Shown: positions 1 to 5,663 of the stretch, in pieces
How positions within the stretch are numbered: position 1 is the first letter of the stretch
How the letters are laid out: each line of letters starts with the position of its first letter
Assembly: GCA_022614705.1 (NCBI GenBank)
Contig: JAKEIB010000138.1
Span: 1-8,042, forward strand
Direction of reading: 5' to 3'
Origin: Planctomycetota bacterium
GTDB lineage: Bacteria > Planctomycetota > Planctomycetia > Pirellulales > Lacipirellulaceae
Length of the DNA: 8,042 bases
The notes under the pieces: generated by a model
Database searches by the model: none
What the model was told of the DNA's origin: nothing
The model's input: the letters and a program-made list of their open reading frames with translations, nothing else
Translations under genes and position numbers: made by a program

Positions 1-81
1 CGGGGCCTGCGCCCAGGCGGTGGCGCAACAGGCGGTTGCTGCTGCGCTCACGACGAGTGTGATCTTGTGGAGGTTCTTCAT
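1..81 (-). CDS. Exported protein of unknown function, N-terminal fragment
   Basis: Only the first 27 codons lie in the window; the gene continues past the left edge. From an ATG at 81 the minus strand encodes a typical Sec signal peptide: a basic start (MKNLHK), a hydrophobic run of V, A, T and C residues, and an AWA-QA stretch that fits signal peptidase I cleavage. A lipoprotein reading is less likely, because the cysteines are not preceded by a proper lipobox. The ATG is 35 bases after the argH stop on the same strand, so it could be co-transcribed with argH. No clear Shine-Dalgarno sequence is visible, which is not rare in planctomycetes. The function cannot be inferred from this piece. 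The start and signal peptide are fairly sure, the rest unknown. Confidence 0.6.
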   Translation of the reverse strand, partial: MKNLHKITLVVSAAATACCATAWAQAP

Positions 82-116
82 GGGTGCGTTGCCGAGGAGC
101 GGCTTGCCGAGTTTCG

Positions 117-1532
117 CTAAATCGCAAGCGGTGGTTCGGTGGTATCGGACAGTCGTTCGCGCCAAATGTTGAGTTGATGTTCGACTTGCTCAGGGTTGGT
201 GGAGCCGTAGCTGGTGAAGGCTTCGATGGCGCGGCGGGCGCCGAGGACGTCGTAGACGGTTCTGTCAAGCGACGAGTGTGCGGATTGGAACTCGTCGAGC
301 GGCAATTCGACGAGCGGGACGCCGCGCTTCATGGCGCTGGCCACGAGGCGGCCGATGATTTCGTGGGCCGTTCGCTGCGGCACGCCTTGCATGATGAGGT
401 GTTCCATCAGCGTCGTGGCGTCGAGGTAGCCGCGATCGAGTTGTGCGGCGATCGCTTCGCGATTCAGCTCGGCGCCGACCACAACGGCGGAGGCCAGTTC
501 AAGGCATGCAGCCACTGTGTCGACGGAGTCGAAAAGGCGCTCTTTGTCTTCCTGCAGGTCGCGATTGTAGGCCAGCGGTAGACCTTTCACGAGCACTAGT
601 AGGCTCGTAAGATTGCCGACGACGCGAGCCGTTTTGCCGCGGATCAGCTCAAGCACGTCGGGGTTGATTTTTTGCGGCATGATCGAAGAACCTGTGCAAT
701 ACGCCTGCGGGATCCGCAGGAAACTGAACTCGGTTGTCGACCAGAGGATCCACTCTTCGGCCCAACCGCTGAGATGGATGGCGATAAGCGACAGGCAAAA
801 CGCGAATTCGAGCACGAAATCGCGGTCGCTGGAGGAATCCAGGCTGTTGGCGAGGATGCCGTCGAACTCCAGCTCTTCGGCCACCATGTGGCGATCGATC
901 GGGATGCTCGTACCGGCGAGCGCGGCGGTGCCGAGCGCGAGCTGGTTCACGCGGCCGCGGCAATCGGCCAACCGGTCGAGATCCCGATCGAGCTTTTCGC
1001 AGTAGGCGAGCCAGTAGTGGACTGCGAGCACGGGCTGGGCGCGTTGCAAGTGTGTGTATCCGGGGAGGATGACGCCGGCATCTCCGTCGGCGCGGCCGAC
1101 GAACGACCGCTGCACTTCGATGAGCAGCGCGGAGATGGCGTCGATCTGATCGCGTACCCAGAGCCGCAGGTCGTTCGACACCTGATCGTTGCGGCTGCGG
1201 CCCGTGTGAAGCTTGCGGCCAACGTCGCCGATACGGTCCACCAGCGACCGCTCAATGTTCATGTGGACGTCTTCCAGGTCCTCGCGGAACGCGAAGTCGC
1301 CGGCGGCGATTTCGCGGCCGATCAGTTCGAGGCCGGTGATGATCTGGTGCCGCTCGTCGTCGGTGATGACGCCGACTTTGGAGAGCATGTGGGCGTGGGC
1401 GATCGACGCGCGGATGTCGTGAGCGTAGAGCCGGCGGTCGAAGCTCACGCTTTCGGTGAACTTCTCCACGCGACGGTCGGTCGTCTGGTCAAACACACCG
1501 CCCCAAGGTTTGTCTGCCAAAGGAACATCCAT
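117..1532 (-). CDS. argH: Argininosuccinate lyase
   Basis: A complete 471-residue cytoplasmic enzyme that splits argininosuccinate into arginine and fumarate, the last step of arginine synthesis. It belongs to the fumarase/aspartase superfamily, whose members are homotetramers with active sites built from three subunits. Visible signatures are KPWGG near the N terminus (residues 8-12), HTGRSRNDQ (109-117), GYTHLQRAQP (158-167, with the conserved active-site histidine H161) and the mobile catalytic loop GSSIMPQKINPD (281-292) with the catalytic serine. The length is normal for the family. The ATG at 1532 puts KPWGG eight residues in, as in other ArgH proteins. The frame extends to a TTG at 1574, which would add 14 residues without family support. 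The loop reads KIN where most family members I know have KKN; the essential first lysine and the asparagine are kept, so the enzyme is probably active. The stop is TAG. No partner arg genes are visible. Confidence 0.97.
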   Translation of the reverse strand: MDVPLADKPWGGVFDQTTDRRVEKFTESVSFDRRLYAHDIRASIAHAHMLSKVGVITDDERHQIITGLELIGREIAAGDFAFREDLEDVHMNIERSLVDRIGDVGRKLHTGRSRNDQVSNDLRLWVRDQIDAISALLIEVQRSFVGRADGDAGVILPGYTHLQRAQPVLAVHYWLAYCEKLDRDLDRLADCRGRVNQLALGTAALAGTSIPIDRHMVAEELEFDGILANSLDSSSDRDFVLEFAFCLSLIAIHLSGWAEEWILWSTTEFSFLRIPQAYCTGSSIMPQKINPDVLELIRGKTARVVGNLTSLLVLVKGLPLAYNRDLQEDKERLFDSVDTVAACLELASAVVVGAELNREAIAAQLDRGYLDATTLMEHLIMQGVPQRTAHEIIGRLVASAMKRGVPLVELPLDEFQSAHSSLDRTVYDVLGARRAIEAFTSYGSTNPEQVEHQLNIWRERLSDTTEPPLAI

Positions 1533-1584
1533 CAAGGAGTGAGCGACAGACGTGCGTCTAGCCGCGGCCAGCAATAAGTGAGCA

Positions 1585-1618
1585 ACATCTTTACCGTAAA
1601 CGGCTTACGACAAGATGT
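1585..1618. repeat. Two-part inverted repeat upstream of argH
   Basis: ACATCTT (1585-1591) pairs with AAGATGT (1612-1618). Inside, CGTAA (1595-1599) pairs with TTACG (1605-1609) around a five-base loop, with a small internal loop between the two stems. The element lies 53 to 86 bases upstream of the argH ATG. It could be an operator or a hairpin in the argH leader. It has no T-tract and does not resemble an E. coli ARG box, so its role is open. Confidence 0.5.
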
Positions 1619-1833
1619 CAACGAGAGGCGGGCAGTAGTCGCCCAAGAATTAGGCATTTCATTGCTTCAAGCTGGGCAGCCATGCGAATGTGTAGGTAGA
1701 GCCAGAAAACTGGTTCCTTGGCGACCACCGATTGCTGGCCCGCAGGCGCTGGCGCGCTGCCCCCAGAATCTCAATGCTCCGGTCAAGAATCTCATCGCTG
1801 CCACGAAGTAACAGGAGGCTTGTCTCGTATGAT

Positions 1834-1855
1834 GGGTTCAGAATCCGACGAACCC
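1834..1855. repeat. Short inverted repeat before the small membrane protein gene
   Basis: GGGTTC (1834-1839) and GAACCC (1850-1855) form a six-base perfect inverted repeat with a ten-base centre, ending nine bases before the ribosome binding site of the next gene. It could be an operator or a leader hairpin. A six-base match can also arise by chance. Confidence 0.35.
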
Positions 1856-1864
1856 GCGAAGAAT

Positions 1865-1870
1865 GGAGGG
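1865..1870 (+). promoter_or_regulatory. Ribosome binding site that decides the start at 1878
   Basis: GGAGGG lies seven bases before the ATG at 1878, which is ideal spacing. It overlaps the alternative in-frame ATG at 1863, which therefore cannot use it. This supports 1878 as the true start. Confidence 0.75.
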
Positions 1871-1877
1871 TGATAAA

Positions 1878-2162
1878 ATGACCGAAGCGGCCCCTAATCT
1901 TGAATTTTGGCATTGGTTTCAGACGCTCCATCCAGATCACCAATTGAACCTTGTCGGAGCGTTCATTGGATTGGTGCTCGGGATCCTCGTGATTATTGGG
2001 TTTTTGATCAACGCGTTTCATCGTCGCCGGGTGGAGTTCGGACTTAAACGCGAGCTATTAGAACGGGGTATGTCCGCTGACGAAATTGCCACGGTCATTC
2101 GGGCAACGCCGGGCAAAGGTAAAGCCATCGGTCACAAAAACCAACCGACACGAGGGCAATAG
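1878..2162 (+). CDS. Small single-pass membrane protein of unknown function
   Basis: A 94-residue protein. Residues 1-22 are polar and aromatic, including WHWFQTLHPDHQ. A hydrophobic segment (about 24-45, rich in G, L, I and V) forms one transmembrane helix. It is followed by HRRR (48-51), which by the positive-inside rule places the C-terminal half in the cytoplasm. That half contains KRELLERGMSADEIATVIRA (58-77). This helical pattern, an E-R-G-M-S-x-x-E-I core after one membrane helix, recurs in small bacterial membrane proteins and looks like a short protein-interaction or SHOCT-like helix pair (inference). The basic tail is glycine-rich. An upstream in-frame ATG at 1863 would add five residues. 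The good ribosome binding site and the helix make a real gene likely. Function is unknown; nothing proves a link to the cytochrome-porin gene downstream. Confidence 0.8.
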   Translation: MTEAAPNLEFWHWFQTLHPDHQLNLVGAFIGLVLGILVIIGFLINAFHRRRVEFGLKRELLERGMSADEIATVIRATPGKGKAIGHKNQPTRGQ

Positions 2163-2375
2163 ATGTGAACTCTGAGCCGAGCCATTTTTGAGAGTGGACG
2201 GTATCGCTGCCAAATTCCCCCCCCGATGCGATCAGAATTGAATCGCGTGCGATGAGTTGAGGCAAGTAGCGATTGCGTCGCTCCACACCCCTTGAATGAG
2301 CGGGCCGGGGCAATGCTTTCAGATAGCGGCGCAAAATTCGAGCCGCGCGCAACGCTAGCAACGATGGCGGACATG

Positions 2376-2434
2376 GTAGGTCAGGTTGTGCCTGACAAAT
2401 ACAATGCGAGAATGTCAGGCACAGCCTGACCTAC
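2376..2434. repeat. Long palindromic element, planctomycete interspersed type
   Basis: Two 22-base arms (2376-2397 and 2413-2434) are reverse complements except for one position, which would form a G-U pair in RNA. They are separated by a 15-base centre. Each arm is itself a near-palindrome (GTCAGG...CCTGAC), so the DNA can fold as one long hairpin or two small ones. I recall the GTAGGTCAGG...CCTGAC motif as frequent in planctomycete intergenic DNA (memory, not checked here). No T-tract follows. It may end transcription of the small membrane protein gene or be a mobile repeat. Confidence 0.8.
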
Positions 2435-2480
2435 TTGCTTGGCTGCCGACACCGCTGATTCAAGGGCGACTGCCACTACA

Positions 2481-2495
2481 GCCGATATAATCGGC
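2481..2495 (+). promoter_or_regulatory. Possible promoter -10 box inside a palindrome
   Basis: GCCGATATAATCGGC is a perfect palindrome with six-base arms and a three-base centre. It contains a consensus TATAAT at 2486-2491, about 75 bases before the cytochrome-porin ATG. No good -35 box is visible at 16 to 18 bases upstream, so it would need an activator or be weak. A symmetric site over a -10 box would suit a repressor. Chance is possible. Confidence 0.3.
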
Positions 2496-2566
2496 AAAGT
2501 CAGTCCATTTATCGCAGATTTCTCAACATCTGGACTTCGGACTGCCGCACAAACGGATGGGCAGGG

Positions 2567-4372
2567 ATGGTCTGCAATCGGCGTAATTCGCGTGCGTCGG
2601 ATTGGATTGCAGTTTGGCTGGTCACCGGCCAAGTTCTGCTTTTCGGGCCGATGGTTGCGCTGGGGTCGGATCCCCAGACACACTGGTGGGGCGATCTCCA
2701 GGCGCCGTTCTCTGCCAGCGGCGTTCGGCGGCCAGCAACCACCAGCGATTCGCGACAGTCGAACCAGCGCGCGTCACCTCCCTCGTCTTCGCGCAGGCCG
2801 GCAGCACGGCAAGAAGTGGTCGCAGCGCCCGCCGATTATTTCGCCGAGCAGCAGATGGACGACGTCAGTATCGCGTGGATCACGGATGCATCCTCGCTAG
2901 CAAGTGAGAACGAGTTGCCGCCGAAGGATGACAAGGTAGAAAACGGCGCGGCGACGGAAGAAAAGGATAGCGACACGAAACAGAACGACGAGCGGCAAGG
3001 CCAGCGTCCTGGGCAGCGTAATCGCCTCGATCCGGATCTGGTCCGCCAAGGCCAAGGCTTTTTCGAGGAGAGCTGCACGGTTTGCCACGACGCGGAACGG
3101 GCGACGAACAAACGGAAGAGCCTTGCCGGCTGGCTGGGGACGGTGCGTCGCATGGCGGCCAGAGAAGGCGCCGACATTCCAGCCAGCCAGCACACGGCCA
3201 TCGCCACTTATCTTGCTTCGCTGAACCCGGCCTACCAAACGCCGGACGAGAAGGAAGAAGAGGACGGCGAACCAGCACAAGACCCCGAGGATCAAGCTGC
3301 CGCAGTACTTGCCGCGGCCGAGGCCGACGTGCCGCCGTTCACGCTCAACGGCACATTGTCGCCAGTGTGGCGCGGGACCGATCCGGAAGTCGAGAATAAG
3401 GGCTTCTTTCCCGACGTGTGGGTGGGCATCGATTGGCGCCCGCCGAACAGCCCCGTTTCCGGCAAAGTGACGGTGTGCGCTAGCTGCCACGGCACCAATA
3501 ACGACGGGTTGGGCGTGGAACTGGTGGAAGCCTCGGCAACGCTCGACCTGTGCCACCTGTTAACGCGCGAGCCGCCGGAAGAACGGCCTCATTGCCGAAT
3601 GGCAGCCGAGCTGGAGATGGGTCGGTTCATCGTGCCCTTTGGGGCCTTCTCCGAACGTGTGCATCCCGGCGCATTGCGAACAGTGAGCCTGCCGCTGATG
3701 TACAACATGGGTCGCCGCGTCGGACCGATTGGACCGGGGCAACCGGTGATCCCCCAGCCGTACTCCGACGAAGGAGTAAACCTCCATCTAGAATATGACC
3801 TCAAAGGCGATTGGGACGTGACGTTTGACAGCTACGCCGTCAACGGCCTGCAGTTTGGCGGGCCGGGCGTGTTCTTCTTCAGCCGCAGCTACATGGACAA
3901 CAACTCGAACGTGGCCGTCGGCGGACGCTCGACAATCGGGAATCAGCATTGGCGCTTCGGGAGTTCCGTTGCTGGCGGAGAACTCCAAGATGACGGGGCC
4001 CCGTTGCAGACATACTCCCTGGCGGGCGGCGACGCGAGCTATCGACACGGAGAATTCTTCCGCGCCTACTACGAGTATGCGATCCGCGAGGAAGATTCGT
4101 TTCCGTTTCCAGATTCAGGAAGCGTCGCGTACGGCAACTTGATCGAATCAGAAGTCCTCCTGCTAAAGAAGCCGAAGGTCAGCTTTCTCGCGCGATACGA
4201 CACGCTCGAACATCGGGGAGCGCTCGGCCACATGAGCACCGAGCGATTCACGTATGGCTTCAATTGGGTGCTCCCCGGCGGCAGTCTGTTGATCCTCGAT
4301 CATGAGCACTGGATCTACGAAACCCGCTCGCCCGCCAATATTTTCGGGCTCCGCTGGACGACGGCATTCTGA
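2567..4372 (+). CDS. Diheme cytochrome c fused to an outer-membrane beta-barrel (cytochrome-porin)
   Basis: A 601-residue exported protein. Residues 1-34 form a signal peptide (basic start, hydrophobic WIAVWLVTGQVLLFGPMVALG). Residues 45-150 are a disordered linker, first R/S/P-rich, then acidic. Residues 155-220 are a small c-type cytochrome domain with heme motif CTVCH (170-174) and a likely axial methionine in TVRRMAA (M196). An acidic linker (225-253) follows. From about 256 to the end the protein alternates polar and hydrophobic residues like a beta-barrel, with a porin-like MGRFIVPFGAFSERVHPG (351-368), several strand-turn-strand hairpins (404-427, 524-548, 559-583) and a last strand ending FGLRWTTAF. 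A terminal phenylalanine is typical of proteins inserted by the BAM machinery. A second heme motif, CASCH (304-308), sits between two early barrel strands. C329 and C343 may form a disulfide. The likely role is electron transfer across the outer membrane, by analogy with Cyc2 (inference). The ATG at 2567 directly follows GCAGGG. No partner cytochromes are visible in the window. Confidence 0.8.
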   Translation: MVCNRRNSRASDWIAVWLVTGQVLLFGPMVALGSDPQTHWWGDLQAPFSASGVRRPATTSDSRQSNQRASPPSSSRRPAARQEVVAAPADYFAEQQMDDVSIAWITDASSLASENELPPKDDKVENGAATEEKDSDTKQNDERQGQRPGQRNRLDPDLVRQGQGFFEESCTVCHDAERATNKRKSLAGWLGTVRRMAAREGADIPASQHTAIATYLASLNPAYQTPDEKEEEDGEPAQDPEDQAAAVLAAAEADVPPFTLNGTLSPVWRGTDPEVENKGFFPDVWVGIDWRPPNSPVSGKVTVCASCHGTNNDGLGVELVEASATLDLCHLLTREPPEERPHCRMAAELEMGRFIVPFGAFSERVHPGALRTVSLPLMYNMGRRVGPIGPGQPVIPQPYSDEGVNLHLEYDLKGDWDVTFDSYAVNGLQFGGPGVFFFSRSYMDNNSNVAVGGRSTIGNQHWRFGSSVAGGELQDDGAPLQTYSLAGGDASYRHGEFFRAYYEYAIREEDSFPFPDSGSVAYGNLIESEVLLLKKPKVSFLARYDTLEHRGALGHMSTERFTYGFNWVLPGGSLLILDHEHWIYETRSPANIFGLRWTTAF

Positions 4373-4390
4373 TGGGCTCCACGGGCTATT

Positions 4391-4534
4391 CGGATCAGGG
4401 CCAATCAATGTTTGAAGCTACGGAACTTGTAGGGTGGGTCGAGTCTGCGAGACGCACCACGAATCTCGCGAAATCGGTGGGTCTCGCAGACTCGACCCAC
4501 CCTACATTGCGAATAAATGATCGGCCCTGACCGG
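4391..4534. repeat. Nested palindromic element after the cytochrome-porin gene
   Basis: A perfect 26-base inverted repeat (4428-4453 with 4481-4506) has four further base pairs inside after one mismatch. It is enclosed by an imperfect outer repeat (4391-4407 with 4518-4534) whose core TCAGGGCC/GGCCCTGA is perfect. The inner arm motif GTAGGGTGGGTCGAGTCTG is one I recall as common in planctomycete intergenic DNA (memory only). It lies 18 bases after the stop of the plus-strand gene and could end its transcription, though there is no T-tract. Confidence 0.8.
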
Positions 4535-4537
4535 CAC

Positions 4538-4639
4538 GTGGTGGTACAGTTTGCGGGAATAGTGTAGTCCTCTCGCTCCGCGAGAGGACATTTCGTCTCG
4601 CGGAGCGAGACGACTACACTGATTAAACTGTACTACTAC
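4538..4639. repeat. Second nested palindromic element with paired small hairpins
   Basis: Arms 4561-4586 and 4595-4620 match over AGTGTAGTC and the 15 bases from 4571 to 4585, but differ at two sites. Each arm also folds on itself: CTCTCGCTCCGCGAGAG (4570-4586) and GTCTCGCGGAGCGAGAC (4595-4611). An outer pair GTACAGTTT (4544-4552) and AAACTGTAC (4625-4633) encloses both. The element ends at the stop codon of the convergent gene, so it can serve as a bidirectional terminator or be a small mobile repeat. Confidence 0.8.
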
Positions 4640-5476
4640 CTACCGGCAATCCACGCGATTGCGCGGGTTCATTGCCGGCAAGACGAGGGCGAGCCCGAGA
4701 AGCGCGAGTGCCACAGTGGCGGGCTCCGGTATCGCGGCTCCCCCGCTGCCACTGCCGGCGCCGACGATGTCGTTGCCAAATCGCCGCGTCCAGAGGGTGT
4801 AGTCGCCGTCGTCGATGGTGCCGTCGGTGTCGCCATCGGCGCCGCTGCCGGCCGGCGACGCGGGCAGGCCAACTGTTTTGCGCCACACGGCGTAGTCGGC
4901 CAGATTCACCTCGCCATCGTTGTTGTAGTCGCCGCGATTGATGGAGCCGGCGGTCACGTCGCGGGCCTGCGGCGAATTCGCGGCAATTGCGGTCGTGGTG
5001 GCCGTGTAAGTCCGGGCGAACACGTTGTCGGTGGGAATCGGGTTGGCCGCATTGATCGTCTTAATCTCAAACTCGCCGAACCCCGGACTGAACAGACGAA
5101 TCCTATCGCTCGTCGGATTGAAGAAGTTTGCTGGCAGAACGTAGGTGGGTTGCGTTGCAGAGACGGCAGGCGCGCCCGGCAGCGAGTAAAAGCCCGCCGT
5201 GGCGAACAACAAGCGATCACCGCTTGTGTTGCCGGAAAGGGGCCCAGCATCTCCAATGTTAAACATATTTCCCGAATCAGTCCGAATCTGGGCCCCAGTT
5301 TCCACGTTTTCCCCGGGGCCCGTGGTAAACAGCTCAATGAATTGCACGCTGCCGGTCGAGCTGGAATACACCTCCACAATATCCCACAGATGAAACGCCG
5401 CCTGGGCGGTGAGGGGGGTGAAGATTCCGAGCAGCAGTGCGGCGAAGCGGAGCAACATTGCGAAAGAACGAGACAT
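4640..5476 (-). CDS. Secreted PEP-CTERM protein with dockerin-like repeats and a VQFIEL domain
   Basis: A 278-residue exported protein. A signal peptide (1-26) ends AQA before AFHLW. Residues 27-145 form a beta-rich domain with HLWDIVEVYSSSTGSVQFIEL (29-49) and a later LLFATAGF and NFF. I recognise this pattern from other secreted proteins; it resembles lamin-tail-type domains, but its function is unknown to me. Residues 182-235 are a dockerin-like pair of calcium-binding loops, GDYNNDGEVNLADYAVWRK and DGDTDGTIDDGDYTLW. The PEP-CTERM sorting tail is PEP (250-252), a hydrophobic stretch and NPRNR. Such tails are known to be cleaved and anchored by exosortase. In planctomycetes these dockerin-like repeats occur without cellulosomes. 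The start at 5476 is set by GAGGAG six bases upstream. The last nine residues are encoded by a DNA element shared with the next gene's 3' end. It is probably a paralog of that gene. Confidence 0.88.
   Translation of the reverse strand: MSRSFAMLLRFAALLLGIFTPLTAQAAFHLWDIVEVYSSSTGSVQFIELFTTGPGENVETGAQIRTDSGNMFNIGDAGPLSGNTSGDRLLFATAGFYSLPGAPAVSATQPTYVLPANFFNPTSDRIRLFSPGFGEFEIKTINAANPIPTDNVFARTYTATTTAIAANSPQARDVTAGSINRGDYNNDGEVNLADYAVWRKTVGLPASPAGSGADGDTDGTIDDGDYTLWTRRFGNDIVGAGSGSGGAAIPEPATVALALLGLALVLPAMNPRNRVDCR
4643..4673 (-). repeat. Shared 3'-end element, copy A
   Basis: This 31-base stretch matches 5634-5663 except for a few changes and a one-base gap, sharing CCGGCAATCCACG and CGCGGGTT. 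Here it encodes the C terminus NPRNRVDCR just before the stop. It overlaps a hairpin, CCGGCAAT (4643-4650) with ATTGCCGG (4671-4678), around CGCGATTGCGCG. Confidence 0.7.
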
Positions 5477-5482
5477 GGCCAT

Positions 5483-5488
5483 CTCCTC
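5483..5488 (-). promoter_or_regulatory. Ribosome binding site for the start at 5476
   Basis: GAGGAG on the minus strand is six bases before the ATG at 5476. The other in-frame ATG, at 5482, directly abuts it and is too close to use it. Confidence 0.7.
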
Positions 5489-5595
5489 AAGGAGCGCGGG
5501 CTGGACCAAATCGAGATTTTATTGCCGGGTCGATCACCCGCGGTCCGTTCAGAGAAACGGCTGGCCCAAGCTGGCGTCGATCAACCCCAGATATC

Positions 5596-5624
5596 AATAT
5601 GTCGGGCATTCCCGCGCCTGTCAA
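5596..5624 (-). promoter_or_regulatory. Possible sigma-70 promoter for the 5476 PEP-CTERM gene
   Basis: On the minus strand a consensus -35 box TTGACA (5624 to 5619) is followed after 17 bases by CATATT (5601 to 5596), four of six matches to the -10 consensus. The spacer contains a small CGGG/CCCG inverted repeat (5603-5614). This would give a leader of about 110 bases. It suggests this gene has its own promoter rather than relying on read-through from the gene upstream. Confidence 0.45.
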
Positions 5625-5633
5625 GAAGTACTT

Positions 5634-5663
5634 CCGGCAATCCACGGGTTACGCGGGTTAATT
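5634..5663 (-). repeat. Shared 3'-end element, copy B
   Basis: This is a near copy of 4643-4673. Here the TAA stop codon (5660 to 5658) of the upstream PEP-CTERM gene lies inside the element, so most of it is untranslated. Confidence 0.7.

Larger units (their letters stand above)
1533..1877. other. Divergent spacer between argH and the small membrane protein gene
   Basis: About 345 bases with no credible gene. It must hold the promoters of argH (leftward) and of the membrane protein gene (rightward). I see two inverted repeats in it, listed separately, but no strong sigma-70 pair. Short open frames here lack family features and ribosome binding sites. Confidence 0.6.
2163..2566. other. Spacer upstream of the cytochrome-porin gene
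   Basis: About 404 bases without a convincing gene. It holds a run of eight C at 2217-2224, a long palindrome at 2376-2434 and a possible promoter at 2481-2495. Open frames on either strand have no signal peptide, domain or ribosome binding site that I can recognise. Confidence 0.6.

Noticed and set aside
1..81. Lipoprotein signal peptide
   Set aside because: Cysteines occur in ATACC, but there is no leucine at the -3 position, and an AWA cleavage site fits better.
672..1577. A 301-codon open frame on the plus strand opposite argH
   Set aside because: It mirrors argH in high-GC DNA, has no domain I recognise, and argH is certain on the other strand.
1578..2021. Open frames on both strands in the argH spacer (1578-1811 plus, 1659-2021 minus)
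   Set aside because: No ribosome binding site, signal or domain. The minus-strand frame overlaps the start of the well-supported 94-residue gene. Its RRILNPSYE phrase looks like translated intergenic repeat.
2376..2434. Rho-independent terminator
   Set aside because: The stem is strong but no run of T follows on either strand, so it is listed as a palindromic repeat instead.
2439..2900. Plus-strand frame overlapping the start of the cytochrome-porin gene
   Set aside because: Its second half overlaps the cytochrome-porin signal peptide and linker in another frame, and it has no family features.
2897..3556. A 219-codon minus-strand frame inside the cytochrome-porin gene
   Set aside because: Antisense to a gene with two heme motifs, with no domain of its own.
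4391..4639. CRISPR array
   Set aside because: The repeats are inverted pairs with different arms, not regularly spaced direct repeats, and no cas gene is visible.
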